In this document: piece by piece, positions 21,209-32,849 of the stretch
Numbering within the stretch: position 1 is the stretch's first letter
Layout of the letters: each line of letters begins with the position of its first letter
Assembly: GCF_003589595.1 (NCBI RefSeq)
Contig: NW_020654422.1
Span: forward strand, 16,673,951-16,737,950
Direction: 5' to 3'
DNA length: 64,000 nucleotides
Origin: Hyposmocoma kahamanoa
Taxonomy: Eukaryota > Arthropoda > Insecta > Lepidoptera > Cosmopterigidae
Notes under the pieces: generated by a model
What the model saw: only the letters and a program-made list of their open reading frames with translations
Told to the model about the DNA's origin: nothing
The model's database searches: none
Made by a program: the position numbers and the translations under genes

Positions 21209-22490
21209 GATAACTTCGTCTCAAAGGAGCTCGAAATTCCACAAAACGACGATATAAAATGCCGTCTGGCCAGAAGTTGTCATTTAAAAGCACCTCAAGC
21301 TTACTTTTAGGTACGTAGACTTTATAAGCATCGTATTCCTTTGCTATTTTCATATTTATTTTTTCCAATTGCAAATCTAGGTTGGTACTCGATTTTATGT
21401 AGCTCTTTATGTCACACGCTGACGCCTCCTTAGAGATATTATAAATAAAAATCGGTACGCTACTATCAGCCGCTCTAAACCTAGAATCAGCATCAACGAT
21501 TGCTTTCCCAGATTTTCCTACAAAGCGATTCCTCAATCTCTTTTTCTGAACGAGCGTCCATTCCTCGTCTTGTATACGAGGTTTCCAAACTCCATTTTGC
21601 GCAACGTCCAAGTAGCTTTTCCCATCGGTTGCACATTGTTGCGAGCACACCTGACGAGCAGTGTATCTCACACTGGCGATTGGTACAGTGGCCTCCGTCG
21701 CCGTACGCGCAGGGACGGCGTGACTCAGTGCAGACGGCGGCGGCGGCGGGCCAGCAGGGGGCGGGGTGACGGACATCGAACGCTCAGCTGAGCATTTTTT
21801 ACTAGGCGGTAGGTTTGCACTCGGGGATATCTGCGGTGATTTTTGTGTTTTATCACCCTCCTGCGCAGAAACAATTCGATGCTCTTGTAATGCAGATTTT
21901 ATTGCCGAGTTATTAACTTCACAGCCCGTCGCAAGCCCCATGGGCCCACTATCGCACTCGAAACTCGACCAAAGACAGGCACCTCTCTTATTGTTGACAC
22001 TACGGGACAATGGAAAGTTGTTGACGATCGATGCATTCTTAAGTGCCTCAAGCTCCGTCCGTAACTTCTGTAGTTCTACCACTGTGGCATATTCCTCACC
22101 AATTCGGTCTATGTCATTCCTCATCCTCACAATATCCTTAAGAAGGCGGGTCACATCTACATGATCGAAATGAACCGGGGGTAATTTTTGAAGGTCTCTC
22201 GCCACAAAAATGGGGATTTCCTCGGGATCCGTCTCCTTCAGGAGGCAGACAATGTCACCAACATTACGTAGCGTTTTTCCTTGCCGCTTTCTTAATTTCT
22301 TACATTGTTTTGCCGGTATGGAAGAAAACAGCAAATCTTTTGCGTTAACAATTTCTTCTTCGGAGAAAGCAGTGGTGCATATTCTGGTAATACTCTCCTC
22401 ATCCATGACATCCATTTTGTTACAAATAAATGCCAACACCTCGTTAATTACAATTTTACAATGTATACACTGTACTACGTTACAAGCCAT
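21171..22490 (-). CDS. LINE ORF1 (gag-like) protein
   Basis: 439 residues. The N-terminal half is mixed-charge (CIHCKIVINEVLAFIC, then an RNVGDIVCLLKETDPEEIP block) and the middle has a short helical segment (MRNDIDRIGEEYATVVEL). A Pro/Ser-rich linker with a PPPAGPPPPPS run follows, then a basic C-terminal region. This resembles ORF1 proteins of CR1-type elements, presumed to bind the element's RNA. I see no classical zinc-knuckle series. No stop interrupts it. Confidence 0.75.
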   Translation of the reverse strand: MACNVVQCIHCKIVINEVLAFICNKMDVMDEESITRICTTAFSEEEIVNAKDLLFSSIPAKQCKKLRKRQGKTLRNVGDIVCLLKETDPEEIPIFVARDLQKLPPVHFDHVDVTRLLKDIVRMRNDIDRIGEEYATVVELQKLRTELEALKNASIVNNFPLSRSVNNKRGACLWSSFECDSGPMGLATGCEVNNSAIKSALQEHRIVSAQEGDKTQKSPQISPSANLPPSKKCSAERSMSVTPPPAGPPPPPSALSHAVPARTATEATVPIASVRYTARQVCSQQCATDGKSYLDVAQNGVWKPRIQDEEWTLVQKKRLRNRFVGKSGKAIVDADSRFRAADSSVPIFIYNISKEASACDIKSYIKSSTNLDLQLEKINMKIAKEYDAYKVYVPKSKLEVLLNDNFWPDGILYRRFVEFRAPLRRSYRENGDRKSSNGP

Positions 22491-22629
22491 TGTTTAAAAT
22501 AACGGCTACTTCGCGCCCGCACAATAGCGACACAAACACGTCACGATCGATCGCTGGCGCGCGCGGAACTGGACTTAAACTTAATAAAAATTCATTCAAT
22601 AAAATAATTTGTAAAACTTAATGTAGAGC

Positions 22630-22860
22630 AAATTGGAATGTTTTCTTTGTAAAATTAAAAATAAGGTATTTAATTAATAACTATTGTAACTATAGTGAAA
22701 AAATAGGGTGGTTTGCATTAATATTAGACATAACTGGTTGAAGACTGTACCACCTCAGTCAACCGTGACCATGGGACCTGTAAAGGGCCCGAAACGTCGG
22801 TTTGTTTGAAAAAACAAATATACGCGATTTAAATCCGGAAAAATAGTTTCATTTCCTACG
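22630..22860 (+). mobile_element. Penelope-like terminal fragment, copy B
   Basis: About 230 bp nearly identical to 12115-12340, ending GGGACCTGTAAAGGGCCC then CGAAACGTCGG. The stem-loop followed by CGAAAC resembles the stem II-GAAAC half of the hammerhead motif found in Penelope-like terminal repeats, but the CUGAUGA half is not intact (CCGTGACCAT stands in its place). Lies just 5' of the LINE's 5' end. Confidence 0.6.
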
Positions 22861-23097
22861 CTCTCTATAGTTCAAAATCAAGTTGAAAATTTAAAAGGGT
22901 TTTTCTAACTTTATCGGGAAAGTTCATTTTCATGTAAGAACATTCCAATTTATGCTACATACTTTTCACAAAATATTTTATATTATTGTAACAATAATAA
23001 TATGTATTTTTACTAAATTAATTTTTTAAGGCTAAAGTAGACATGAATTAAAACGTTAAGTATTACTGACTGAAATCGGAAAAATAGTCTCACTTCC

Positions 23098-23290
23098 TAT
23101 GTTTTGTTTTTATAATATCAAGTGACGGGACGAATAAGTCGTGCACCTGATGATAAGCTACACACCTGTCCATAACATGTGCAGCGCTTTAAATCGCAAA
23201 GATCTGAGAGGCACTTAACTTAGACGTAAGTTGACAAGTCTCATGTGCCTGTAATTTTACCAGCTCCTCAAGACCGGAACATAGTAAGTC
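23098..23290 (+). repeat. Dispersed repeat R1 copy
   Basis: ATAATATCAAGTGACGGGAC, GAATAAGTCGTGCACCTGAT, then GCGCTTTAAATCGCAAAGAT and a stretch ending near CGGAACATAGTAAG. Confidence 0.8.
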
Positions 23291-24137
23291 CTTTGTGTTA
23301 CACTACAACGGCGAAAATATAAAAACTCGTGTAAGTGACACAGTGTTAATATCTTCGTTAAGTGTAATGAGAGACGAGCTGTTACTACGCGAAGTGAAAT
23401 ATCGAACGATTCCAGAATAAGTCAACGGCTCCACTCACCTGCCATCCAATAAATATTTCCTTAAATTTACATTTCGCTACATGTATGTCTGAATAATTGA
23501 TGGTTCTGTAATGGTACCATCGCACGAACCGATTTGCTTGTACGTTCTTGTGCATTATGTTGAGGAGTAAAATTATTTATCACTTCTCATGCTCTTAAAG
23601 TTCGTATTTATGCTGGGTGTAGGCTGCATAAAATAGGATTTTATGCTCTAGTGCATAAAATAAAAAAAAACCTTCACATTAAATATGTGTAATTGTTGTA
23701 ATTTGACATTAAATTTTAAATAAATAATCGTTTATTTGTAATATTGCTGTATAATTTCCTCGCAATCGAAGTGAAAAGCAGAGTGTATAACTCGTTCATA
23801 AAACCCATTTTACCCTTGACTTAAGTATCCACCCTCGCCTGCGTTTCGGGTGGATATACTCGTCTCGGGTAAGATGACGCGTTTTATGCACTTGTTGTAC
23901 AATCTACTATACCCATACTATACCCATAGATTTAGTATATAGGTACATCCTGTTCTGAATTGTCATTCGATACAACCGAATAGTTTTATGGTCAAAGGAA
24001 TATGCATTATCTAGTGTAGAGGTACCCAAAACTTTTTTGTCGCGCAGATCACGTCCCATTTTTTCTGTTAAGCTGAGACCTGAAGCGTTTCCAATATGGA
24101 TTTTTTTTTATAAATTCATTAATTGCACAATTCATTT

Positions 24138-24460
24138 ATGGAGCAATGTATAAGCTTTAATGCGAAGATTCCGGTTGATATTCAAAATTTTAAAATTATA
24201 ATGAGACAAAAACGTTATACTAAAGGTTTTTATACAGCTTCTGCGTACTTGGATGACATAAATCCGTGGTAGTGACCCGTTTAGCTCTTGCAGATAGTCT
24301 CAATCTGACGTTTGAAATAAATATTGTAAATGTTGAATGTATTCAAATGTATATTTAAAACAGCAACCCTAATAGTTTCTTGCTCATTCTTACAAATAAG
24401 CAGTAGAGTTTAATTAATATGAAGATTTCAAGTGTAATTTGCTTACTTACGAAATAAATG
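24138..24460 (+). repeat. LINE 3'-end fragment (copy 2)
   Basis: Degenerate coding of the F.GAMYKL...KIPVDIQ type end, then the shared 3' UTR (GGATGACATAAATCCGTGGT, TTTCAAGTGTAATTTGCTT). Same family as 8221-8575. 23300-24137 beside it is AT-rich with nothing recognised. Confidence 0.65.
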
Positions 24461-24639
24461 ATAATGATTAGAATTTTGATTTTTTTTTATTTTTGATAAG
24501 TTTAGCTGCTTAGTGAGAACCTTTATAAAACAAAAAACAAGTCTTATACATTTATTTAACCGAATATCTTGTTTGCTGTGAAATGTTTACTTTATAGATA
24601 ATTTGTATGTCTATTTTATTTATGAGAAAGTATTATGTA

Positions 24640-24890
24640 TGTATATGGCCGTGGGTTCGAATCCGGGCTTGCATCTCCGAGTTTCTCGGAATTTAAGTGC
24701 GAAATTTAATTTGAAAATTTCGGTGGAGGAAAACATCGTGATGAAACCTGCACGTTGAAGAAGGTTCACAACCCTCGGGAAACGTGTGAAGTCCCCAACC
24801 CGCATTGGGCCAGCGTGGCGGCTATGGCCTAAACCCTCGCCTAAGAGGAGACCCGTGCCCGGCAATTGGACGTATAAATAGATTGATGAT
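24640..24890 (+). repeat. SINE family S2 (near-complete)
   Basis: Box-B-like GTGGGTTCGAATCCGGG is followed by a body with GGTGGAGGAAAACATCGTGA, TGAAACCTGCACGTTG, AACCCGCATTGGGCCAGCGT and GAGACCCGTGCCCGG. It ends in a (GAT)n tail (TTGATGATGATGATG). Fragments of the same family lie at 9034-9205 and 58934-59037. Confidence 0.82.
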
Positions 24891-25037
24891 GATGATGATT
24901 ATGTATGTACATTGCTATTATCGGGATACAGGAAAGGAGCCTCCGCGGACTACGTACCATTTTCGTCCTGTACGTCTTTCGCACCCTAGGCTACATGTCT
25001 TTTAATAGTTCATCAGACTTTATTTCATACAAATATA

Positions 25038-25433
25038 GGTAAATTCTTAGAATAATAGCGCATAGAATGATAGTTTCATATCAAACGAACTGTCACAAGT
25101 GAGGCAAAAATCAAATTCATGTAGGCTAGTTTTAGTAGTAGGTTAATTTTCGGTTTTAGTGAATATTTATATAAAAATACAAGTTGAAACGCGTTACTGA
25201 CTTGTGGAATGTGATGTTAGTATCTATTTTATGTTTGTCTGACGTATTTTTACACTCATTTACCGCACATTTCGTCATTTTTAGCTAAAATTTTGGAGAT
25301 GTTCGCGATGCAAGTTGACCTTGAGCACTGAAGGCCCGCCCGCTCGTGTAGGCCCTTAGGGAGCGCTTTTCAATTTGCCTCACTTAGCGTATGCGGGCTA
25401 GGTTTCTATGCGTTATTATTCTAAGGGTAAATT
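25038..25433. mobile_element. MITE with 8-bp target duplication (hAT-size)
   Basis: GGTAAATT flanks both ends (25038-25045 and 25426-25433). The element is 25046-25425 (380 bp), with 22-bp inverted ends CTTAGAATAATAGCGCATAG and CTTAGAATAATAACGCATAG differing at one position. There is no ORF inside. The 8-bp duplication points to hAT or P-type mobilisation. Confidence 0.85.
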
Positions 25434-26178
25434 GATATAAGTAGATCGTTCTAAACGGTAATAACTCTCTGTAGGGCGGGACTGGGAGTCGTCGCGCAGG
25501 ATGCTTGCACATTAAACTTGATCTACCAAATACGAGTAGGTACATTTAGTACAACAACAACAACTTAAAAGTTTATTTTTGATAAATTTATTATGTTTTG
25601 TAAAAAGTCATGGAATTATAGTACATTATTGCAGAGGCCGGGAAGTAAGGGATTGCTGGACGAGTATGAGTTATAAGAACGACAGCCAGAGAGGCCTCAA
25701 GCAATCCGCGTTCCCGCCGAGGCATGTTTAGAATTTTTCCCAAACATGCGAGGAAATAATAAAAGACTAAAGAGAAGGAGACGTATAATAGAAAAAGTAA
25801 AAAAAAAATTATTAACATTAAAATTTATAAGCAGTACAATTGCTAAAAGAAAAATTTCCAGGCACATTAAAAGTAGTCTGCTGAACTTCTGATGATGTGT
25901 TTGAATATTATTACTATTACTGTATTTTCGTTATTGCTCTTCTCACTATCACTCATTTTTGCGACCAAAATACAAAAAAGACGACAAAACGAAAGAATAC
26001 CAAAACGCTTTACCTTAAATGTTACCGCCATTTTCTTTTTTTTTAAGTAACCGGTCAGGTAGGTAGTTTTAATTATCGCAGATATGAACACGGGGCAGTT
26101 GGCTGTATGAGTGCTTCTTTTGCTTGTTTACATAGTTCATTATTAGTAGGTAGATTTAAAAGTTTAGAGAAGAGGACA
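25434..26178. other. Intergenic stretch, nothing recognised
   Basis: AT-rich, short unconvincing frames on both strands, no repeat from the families defined here. Confidence 0.4.
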
Positions 26179-26720
26179 GTAAGGGCGCGTGTATACGCTA
26201 AGAAAAGTCGCCGGGTCTATGCAAGAATTCGTGTCGTTTCTACACACGAACTGTGTACACAGCCTCGGCGCCGGACAAGAAAAAATCTTGTCTGCCCCCG
26301 ACGCGACGCGCTCTGCCGCTATTGCATAGGGGCATTGTCAGTAAACGAACGTTTATGCGCGTGGACTGATTTTGCAAAGTACCACTGTTGCAACACTAAT
26401 TTCATTGCGACTAAAAAATGCAATATTTATTTATAAGTTTAGTACAGGAACGACCCGTATTGTGGGACAAAACCTTAGAGATTTATAAAGATAAACATAC
26501 ACGCACTTTTGAGGCATGGAGAGAAATATTTATTATTCTATACATATAATTTGCAATCACATTTTTTTTTATTAGTAGTCAACATATTTCTTCACACAGT
26601 CGGGAGTAAAACGACAGCTACCTGGAAGTGCATTGACACGTTTACCCTACACACGTCTGCCCGAAAGCATTCGTATCGTGTAGATACTCATCATTTACTT
26701 GTCTGCAACAGACACGAAAT

Positions 26721-26820
26721 NNNNNNNNNNNNNNNNNNNNNNNNNNNNNNNNNNNNNNNNNNNNNNNNNNNNNNNNNNNNNNNNNNNNNNNNNNNNNNNN
26801 NNNNNNNNNNNNNNNNNNNN
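26721..26820. other. Assembly gap (100 N)
   Basis: Exactly 100 N, the usual placeholder for a gap of unknown size. The sequence on its left (CTTGTCTGCAACAGACACGA, 26699-26718) reappears at 27081-27100, after the SINE, so the gap may be an artefact. Confidence 0.95.
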
Positions 26821-26860
26821 TCATCATTTAATATATATATATATATATATATATAAGATA

Positions 26861-27077
26861 ACTGCCTCCGTGGCCGAACGGTTACCATGCCGGACTGCCA
26901 CGCAGAGGTCCCAGGTTTGATTCCCGGGCCGAGAGAAATAGTTGTATGACCTACAATTATATCTCTCGTGAGTTTGGGTGTAATTTGTGGTTGTCTATGT
27001 GTGTGTCCATGGCACCCGCGACACAGGGTTTCCCTAGTGCGGGGCTATGTTGAGTGTGTGCGTTATTTATTATTATT
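26861..27077 (+). repeat. SINE family S1, copy 3
   Basis: Complete head and body, ending GTGTGCGTTATTTATTATTA, preceded by (TA)n. Same sequence family as 8814-9034. Confidence 0.9.
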
Positions 27078-27684
27078 TACTTGTCTGCAACAGACACGAA
27101 ATATTTTTGTGGCTAGATCCGACAAAATTCTTGTCGTGTACAAGGTCGTCTTTAATTATTCGTCGTCTGTAATTCTCGTCTTTTCTGTTGCAGACACGAC
27201 AAATTTCTTAACGTGTACACGCGCCGTAACGGATTTTCATATTTACTTTGCTGGCCTCGGGCGGGAAGAAGTCGCATGGTCCATGAATGACAAACTTTCC
27301 GTGTTCGCTTTTAGAAATTAATGCAAACATTACTGAGCATGTTTCAGAAAAAGTTATTTTTTATGATGATAATATAGTCCTGTGAGGTTGTTAGTATTTA
27401 AAAATTAACTCGGTATACCACTGTGGGAATCACCAATCCAGTGTGTACCATCTTCTTTCGCATCTTCATTTTCCATAGTTATAGCGTTATTACAATGAAT
27501 TATACTAAGCACTTTGCTAATGTATACGGTCAAATGGCCAAGGAATGGCTTGCATTACCTGTTTGCCGAAAATTATAATTAGGGTCTATTGAAGGCTAGA
27601 GTTTAGCATTTGAAATCGTGGCCAAGCGTACATCTAAGAGACATAAAAAAATCCAATACCTTGACATCGCATTCGTCCTCTACA

Positions 27685-27960
27685 TTTTTTTTATAATATC
27701 AAGTGACGGGACGAACAAGTCGTGCGCCTGATGATAGGTCATACGCCTGTCTATAACAGTTGCAGTGCCATTCAGAGCTTTAAATCATAAAAATGTGACG
27801 GTCACTGCCACTGCGCCTCTCATAGTTGACAAGTCCCATGTGCCTGTAATTTCACTAGCAAAACCGAAACGCTAATACTCACATTACTATTTGACGGCAG
27901 AAATAGATACGGTGGCAGTACTTCCCTGGGCGAACACTTTCACAAAGAGCTCTACCGCTA
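27685..27960 (+). repeat. Dispersed repeat R1, long copy
   Basis: Runs from poly-T and ATAATATCAAGTGACGGGAC to the R1 3' end (GGCAGTACTTCCCTGGGCGA, CACAAAGAGCTCTACCGCTA), which gives the family length as about 270 bp. Confidence 0.82.
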
Positions 27961-28925
27961 GATATCTATCGTGTACACGATTTCGAAGATTCATAAGTGC
28001 AGTACGGTATTGATGATTGCACTCGTAATCAGATATCAAAGCGAGCTATTCTATTACAAAGAAACGCAAGTAAACTTCCTGAGACTTTAAAAAAAATATT
28101 TTTTATTTATGCAAGAGTTGAAAAATATCGTCTTAATGGATTTAAAAATTAATCCTTAATAATAATATACTTGGTGTTTACGTGTTTACGCCGCTGTGCT
28201 TAGCATAAAAATTCAGTAATGTTTTTTCATCGTTCACATTATGTCCGTTTTTATAAGTATTTTGACTTCCATTATTGCCATTAGTTATAATTTTTTATCG
28301 ACGAATAGGATGTTCGACAAGTAGTTTGAAACAGTATTGTTCTCGGGAACAATAGCTAAAGCTTTCAACGGATCATTGTTTAAAAGAAATAAATTATATT
28401 TACTTTAATAAATGGAATAACACTTATGTTCGAAACCTATTTGCTAGAGGGGTGAGAGTTTATTTTGTGTAAATATGAAAACAGTCATTATTGCGTAACT
28501 GTCGGATATTAACTTAATATTACAACTGCATAGAACGCTGGCCCTCTCCTAAATAAAGGTCGTAACTACCATTAGGAAAATTTTCAAGGTATATATATAC
28601 ATATGTCGATACTTCGGAGAAGAAAAGGTGTAGAAGTCAAAGTCCAAAGTTTAAAAGAAAGAAGACTGAAAAACAAATCATTGTAAATACGTTTTATAAA
28701 TATGTTTACGTTTCATTTTTTGGCAAATCAATTAATTGTTTAAACAGATCGAAAGAACTTGAAAATCAAAACCAATAGCACATTTTTGATAACATTCGCT
28801 TTTACGCCCTTTCTTCCCGAGATGTCGAATTATTTTTGGTTTAGCATGTCGTAGTTCAACAGCTGTGCGTGTCAATTTCGTTCACATATAAAAAAGCTGG
28901 GTGGGCGAGGCATGGAGCGCAATAT
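27961..28925. other. Intergenic stretch, nothing recognised
   Basis: AT-rich single-copy-looking DNA without a supportable exon or repeat. Confidence 0.4.
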
Positions 28926-28929
28926 CTTG

Positions 28930-29215
28930 GGAGTAAAAAATGTCAGGCCGCGTGGGTAAACAGTACAATGCGCTTCAAAACACAAACTTGACGTTGGTAA
29001 AAAAACAGCCAGTCCGGAAACATTTGTCAAGCGAGCTGCGGGCAAAGACTACCACGAAGTGGATCTCACCAAACGCAAGACAAAGACGTGGAAGACCCAG
29101 AAGGAAATGGCGTAACGAGACATGAGATCTTGGCCTGTAGCGATTTTCAGTGGGATAGCAGGCGATTTTCAGTGGGATAGCAACGGCTGAAAAATTAGGA
29201 GACGAGGAAGAGGAA
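28930..29215 (+). pseudogene. Possible LINE RT C-terminal scrap
   Basis: Encodes KWISPNARQRRGRPRRKWRN, close to the W.P....R.RGRP..RW.DE pattern near the end of many insect LINE polyproteins. It then runs into stops. At 29140-29180 a 23-base unit (GCGATTTTCAGTGGGATAGC) is duplicated in tandem. Confidence 0.5.
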
Positions 29216-32200
29216 GTTCACCAGCCGTAACCTGTGTAGGATAGCGCCGATAGGACCAAACTTTCTGCTCCGTCCAGTATAGTCAGACTGACGACGCTGC
29301 TGTACCTACCTGTGGCGACTGCACGAAATCTGAGGAGAGAGTGACATCTGAACAAAAAACTGAGTACATCTTGAAGGTCGAGCGTTTGGAGTTTATGATA
29401 AGAGTATGGGCCCATCATCTCAGTCGACCTTCATGAAGCAGGATTTTTTGACCGAAGGGTGTCGTATCGGCAATTCCGATGCCGGACCTGATTATCCGAC
29501 AATTAGTGATCCGTGTAAATAGTTACTTTTATGTTATATCACATATGTGTTAGTCTTTAAGGTATTTATTATATTAGTCATTGTCATCTGAATTGAAAAT
29601 TAAATTATAGAAATACAGAAAAATTAAAATTAAAAGTAAATAATTGTAACTTTTTCATTGAAAAAAAACCCCACCTCAACAGTTTGCTAGTCGGCTTTTT
29701 TCAATTTTTATGGGATCCTCTCCTCCGATTCTGACTTTTTGGTGACAATGGGACTGTTACGCACTCCTTTGTATATATTTTTTTTCTGGTTGTCATGGTC
29801 ACGGTGATTTGTTAATTACATGTGTTGTGTCAAGTGAAAAGTTGACTTTCATTTTTTTACCCGGAACAGCATCGTCGGCATCAGGAACCACCTCGAGATT
29901 ACACCCTTTCTAACAAAAAAAGAACTTTCAATATCGGTCCACAAATGATGCAGAAATCGATAGGTACACTGACATCCCTACAAAATTTGAGGATTTTCCT
30001 CGATTTTCATGGATACCTTCATCAGATACTGACTTAGTGACAATGGGACCACCACGAGAGTGCACTCTTTCAAACAAAAAAGAATTTTCTAAACCGTTCG
30101 TAAAATTACAGCATCAGAATTTAATGAAAATCAGCAATTAAAATTATTAATACCACACGTCAACGGTTAATTAATTTAGATTTTATCAAATTAGACCCTT
30201 GTTTAATGTACGGGAAATTCGTTGCAGTGACTCGTGGGTGAGGGTAATCAAATTTCCTCCTTGGCAACCGTTATACTTATTTTTGCTTACGCCTGTACTA
30301 AATTAGATTGTGTCCTTTTTATTTCTAATTTTCCACTCCCTTGCTCAATTCTTTAAAAAATTCCTCGAGAGTCATCTGTTTCATTATCTTTTTTTTATCA
30401 GCCGCATGTATTTTCTAAATTTCCTTCCATATAAGATACTGTGCGATATTGGTGGGAGTTGTAATTTATTAATAAACCAAAACGTTGAGCGAAAAAAAAA
30501 TTATTAAACCGTTACACAGATAATAACTAATAAAATTTGTCCAAATAGGTACGCTTTGTTCAAAAATTGGATTAAGAAACATTTCTTTTATAATCAACCA
30601 TAGCACTACTAACAAAATATTTTTTAGCTTGTGTATTTCATTTCTTTTTTCACCTTCATACAAATAAGCATAGTGTATTACTGCGAGTTTACTTGTATTT
30701 TTAACATGGGTTTTTTTTTATAAAGGAAGCACCACACTTGGTAATCATCACAGGGAATCAGCTAGAGCATGTTAGAAAAAGCTTCTGCAATAAGTGCGAA
30801 AAAGGCTTCCCCTTTCCGCTTTCGTTCAGACGGTCATCAACGCGAAATGCAGAAAGTCTTTTGAAGGTGGTCCACATTTTTGTGACATCAATGCACCGGA
30901 CTACGTGATTGTAAGCGTGCGTCCACATTTGTAACATTTTGACGCACCGAAACTTCGTGACGTCTCACGGTACTTGCTACGCCAAAAACACAAATACAAA
31001 TTACAGCAATACAACATACACATTGCGCTTGTGTATATATTCTGTGTATTTGTGTATGTTTGGTTGTGTATAAATTTTATTTATTTAGTGCCTAATTGTT
31101 TACAATTATTTGAATTTTGGTTTTTTGTACCGAAATATATATTTTGACGGGTGTTGCAATATATGGCGGGGTATAGCAGAATAACAGCGAGGGCTATGTA
31201 ATTATTTTTAATATTTTTTTAATTTTTTTTTTTAATTTCAACATGAATTTAATTTTTTCCTTGTTTAGTGTTTGTGATTTATGTATTATCAAATAAAGCC
31301 GATTTTATTTTTATTTATAGATTTTACATACGAAAATTCTATTTTTTAATAAATAGTGCACAGTTTAATTTGTAGATCAGGGCAATCAGCAATGTACGAT
31401 CCTGTCTTTCAAACTAGGCTAAAAGAAACTTCACGAGTGTGCACTTTCTTTTTTTGACCATAAAGAAAAATTGTGAACAGTGAAACACACAACAGTTAAC
31501 ATAGGGGAAAACACAATTTTAAAATTATGTTAAGTTTACCCAGGTTATAATGTAAATGTACGTCTATATTCTATGTGTGCGGTATATATGTGTATATAGT
31601 TCCAGATTGCGTATAAAAAAAATTTAAAAGTAGGATTCGAATTCGGCCAACAGCAGAGAGGGCAGCGGAGAGCCCATTTTAATTAAGGTTAATGCCGACC
31701 ATTCATTACCGGCATAGAGTTGAAGATAAAACGAATGAGAGATAATTATTAAGGCCATTTCATCCCGGAGATTTCACTCGGAAATGAACCCTTCCTTTTC
31801 TCGTACCTCGTTTGTGAACAACGCTTAATAACCGCATGTGCTGGACATCTTATGTAATCTGGACATAATCTGGTACTAAGGAAAAGGACACTTTTTTACG
31901 TGCCCGTTTCTTGATTACTTTCAGTGTTTTTCTCTGATTGTTTCGTAAAACGTAGGAAAGACGCGTTCACAATCCGCTATTAAGAGCTAGGACAACTCTA
32001 CAAGTCCAATTCGTAACTTGATCAGATCCAGTCCAAAGAAAAATCATTTGGAATGTTTGAATGTTCTACTTTTGATTGCGATCTGTGCTGTAATGTACTG
32101 AGAAAAAGTAAAAAATATAAATAAAACCCCCGATACAAAATAGCAAACTTTAAAAGTCAATAACCAGCTGTATATCTACTGCTACTCATCAAGACCATTT

Positions 32201-32605
32201 CACGCAATAAACACTGCCACCACACCGCACCACACAGAAAGTTACACACAGAGACAAAGGTTTCTTGCATCGGGGATTAAAAACATTTCAATTCAATTAA
32301 TTTTCAATTAGTTTTCACTTATGACAAATTACCTATACAAGTGACATCACAACAAATATAATCTCAGTACAGAGTACTATAAAAACCGACCTCAAAAGTA
32401 CGTGGAATTACGTCTATTTGCTATGTTTTTTTTAAAAATCCCCTAGTTCGCCACTATACAGGACATGACACTGGAGATAATAAAAATCGGTTCTCACTAC
32501 TCCAAGTATATTGAGAGAAAACCCCTTGAATTGGAGAAATAGCAAAATCAACCATTAAAGTAATTGCTCCTAAATTAAAGTTAGGCGCTATTTATAAAAA
32601 TGAAT
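29216..32605. other. Long intergenic stretch with R2-like scraps
   Basis: No exon recognised. Degraded R2-type pieces occur at about 29670-29780 and 29990-30110 (GGACCACCACGAGAGTGCAC, TTTCAAACAAAAAAGAATTT). The remainder is AT-rich. Confidence 0.4.
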
Positions 32606-32609
32606 CTTC

Positions 32610-32812
32610 ATGCGTGAACAGCCACCCTTCAAGGTGGATGATTTTCTTCAAAATGAAATGGGACCACTATGGAAGTACCCCCTTTCGAACAAAAAAAGAA
32701 TCATGAAAATCGGTTCACAAATACCGGAGTTATCGCGTAACATACATACAAAAAAAAGAACATACAGTCGAATTGAGAACCTCCTCCTTTTTTGAAGTCG
32801 GTTAAATAGCTA
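32610..32812. repeat. Dispersed repeat R2 copy
   Basis: TCATGAAAATCGGTTCACAA, TACCGGAGTTATCGCGTAAC and GAACCTCCTCCTTTTTTGAA, matching 42570-42730. The open frame here is repeat sequence. Confidence 0.7.
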
Positions 32813-32849
32813 TATTAAATAGGTATAAAATAGCTATCATTATTTAATA

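Larger units (their letters stand above)
18405..22575 (-). mobile_element. Nearly complete CR1/Jockey-type LINE
   Basis: Read on the - strand: a GC-rich 5' UTR to about 22575, ORF1 (22490-21171), an endonuclease ORF (21208-20654) and an RT ORF (20661-18733). An A-rich 3' UTR follows, with GCCTGAATAAAGGAATTT and a (TTA)n tail at about 18428-18405. The ORFs are long and uninterrupted, but the endonuclease/RT junction has a deletion and a frame change, so this copy cannot make a full ORF2. The clade is inferred from motif style. Confidence 0.85.
26183..27225. mobile_element. Candidate MITE M3 interrupted by a SINE and the assembly gap
   Basis: The ends read GGCGCGTGTATACGCTAAGA and, inverted, GGCGCGTGTACACGTTAAGA, with similarity continuing a few bases (AAGTCG and ATTTGTCG). 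GTAA lies outside both ends (26179-26182 and 27226-27229). The interior holds the N run and SINE S1 copy 3, so its true length is unknown. Confidence 0.5.

Noticed and set aside
21500..22502. + strand ORFs over LINE ORF1
   Set aside because: Antisense shadows of ORF1.
28930..29125. Basic 61-residue protein as a host gene
   Set aside because: The RGRPRRKWRNE pattern is that of LINE polyprotein ends, and the frame stops at once.
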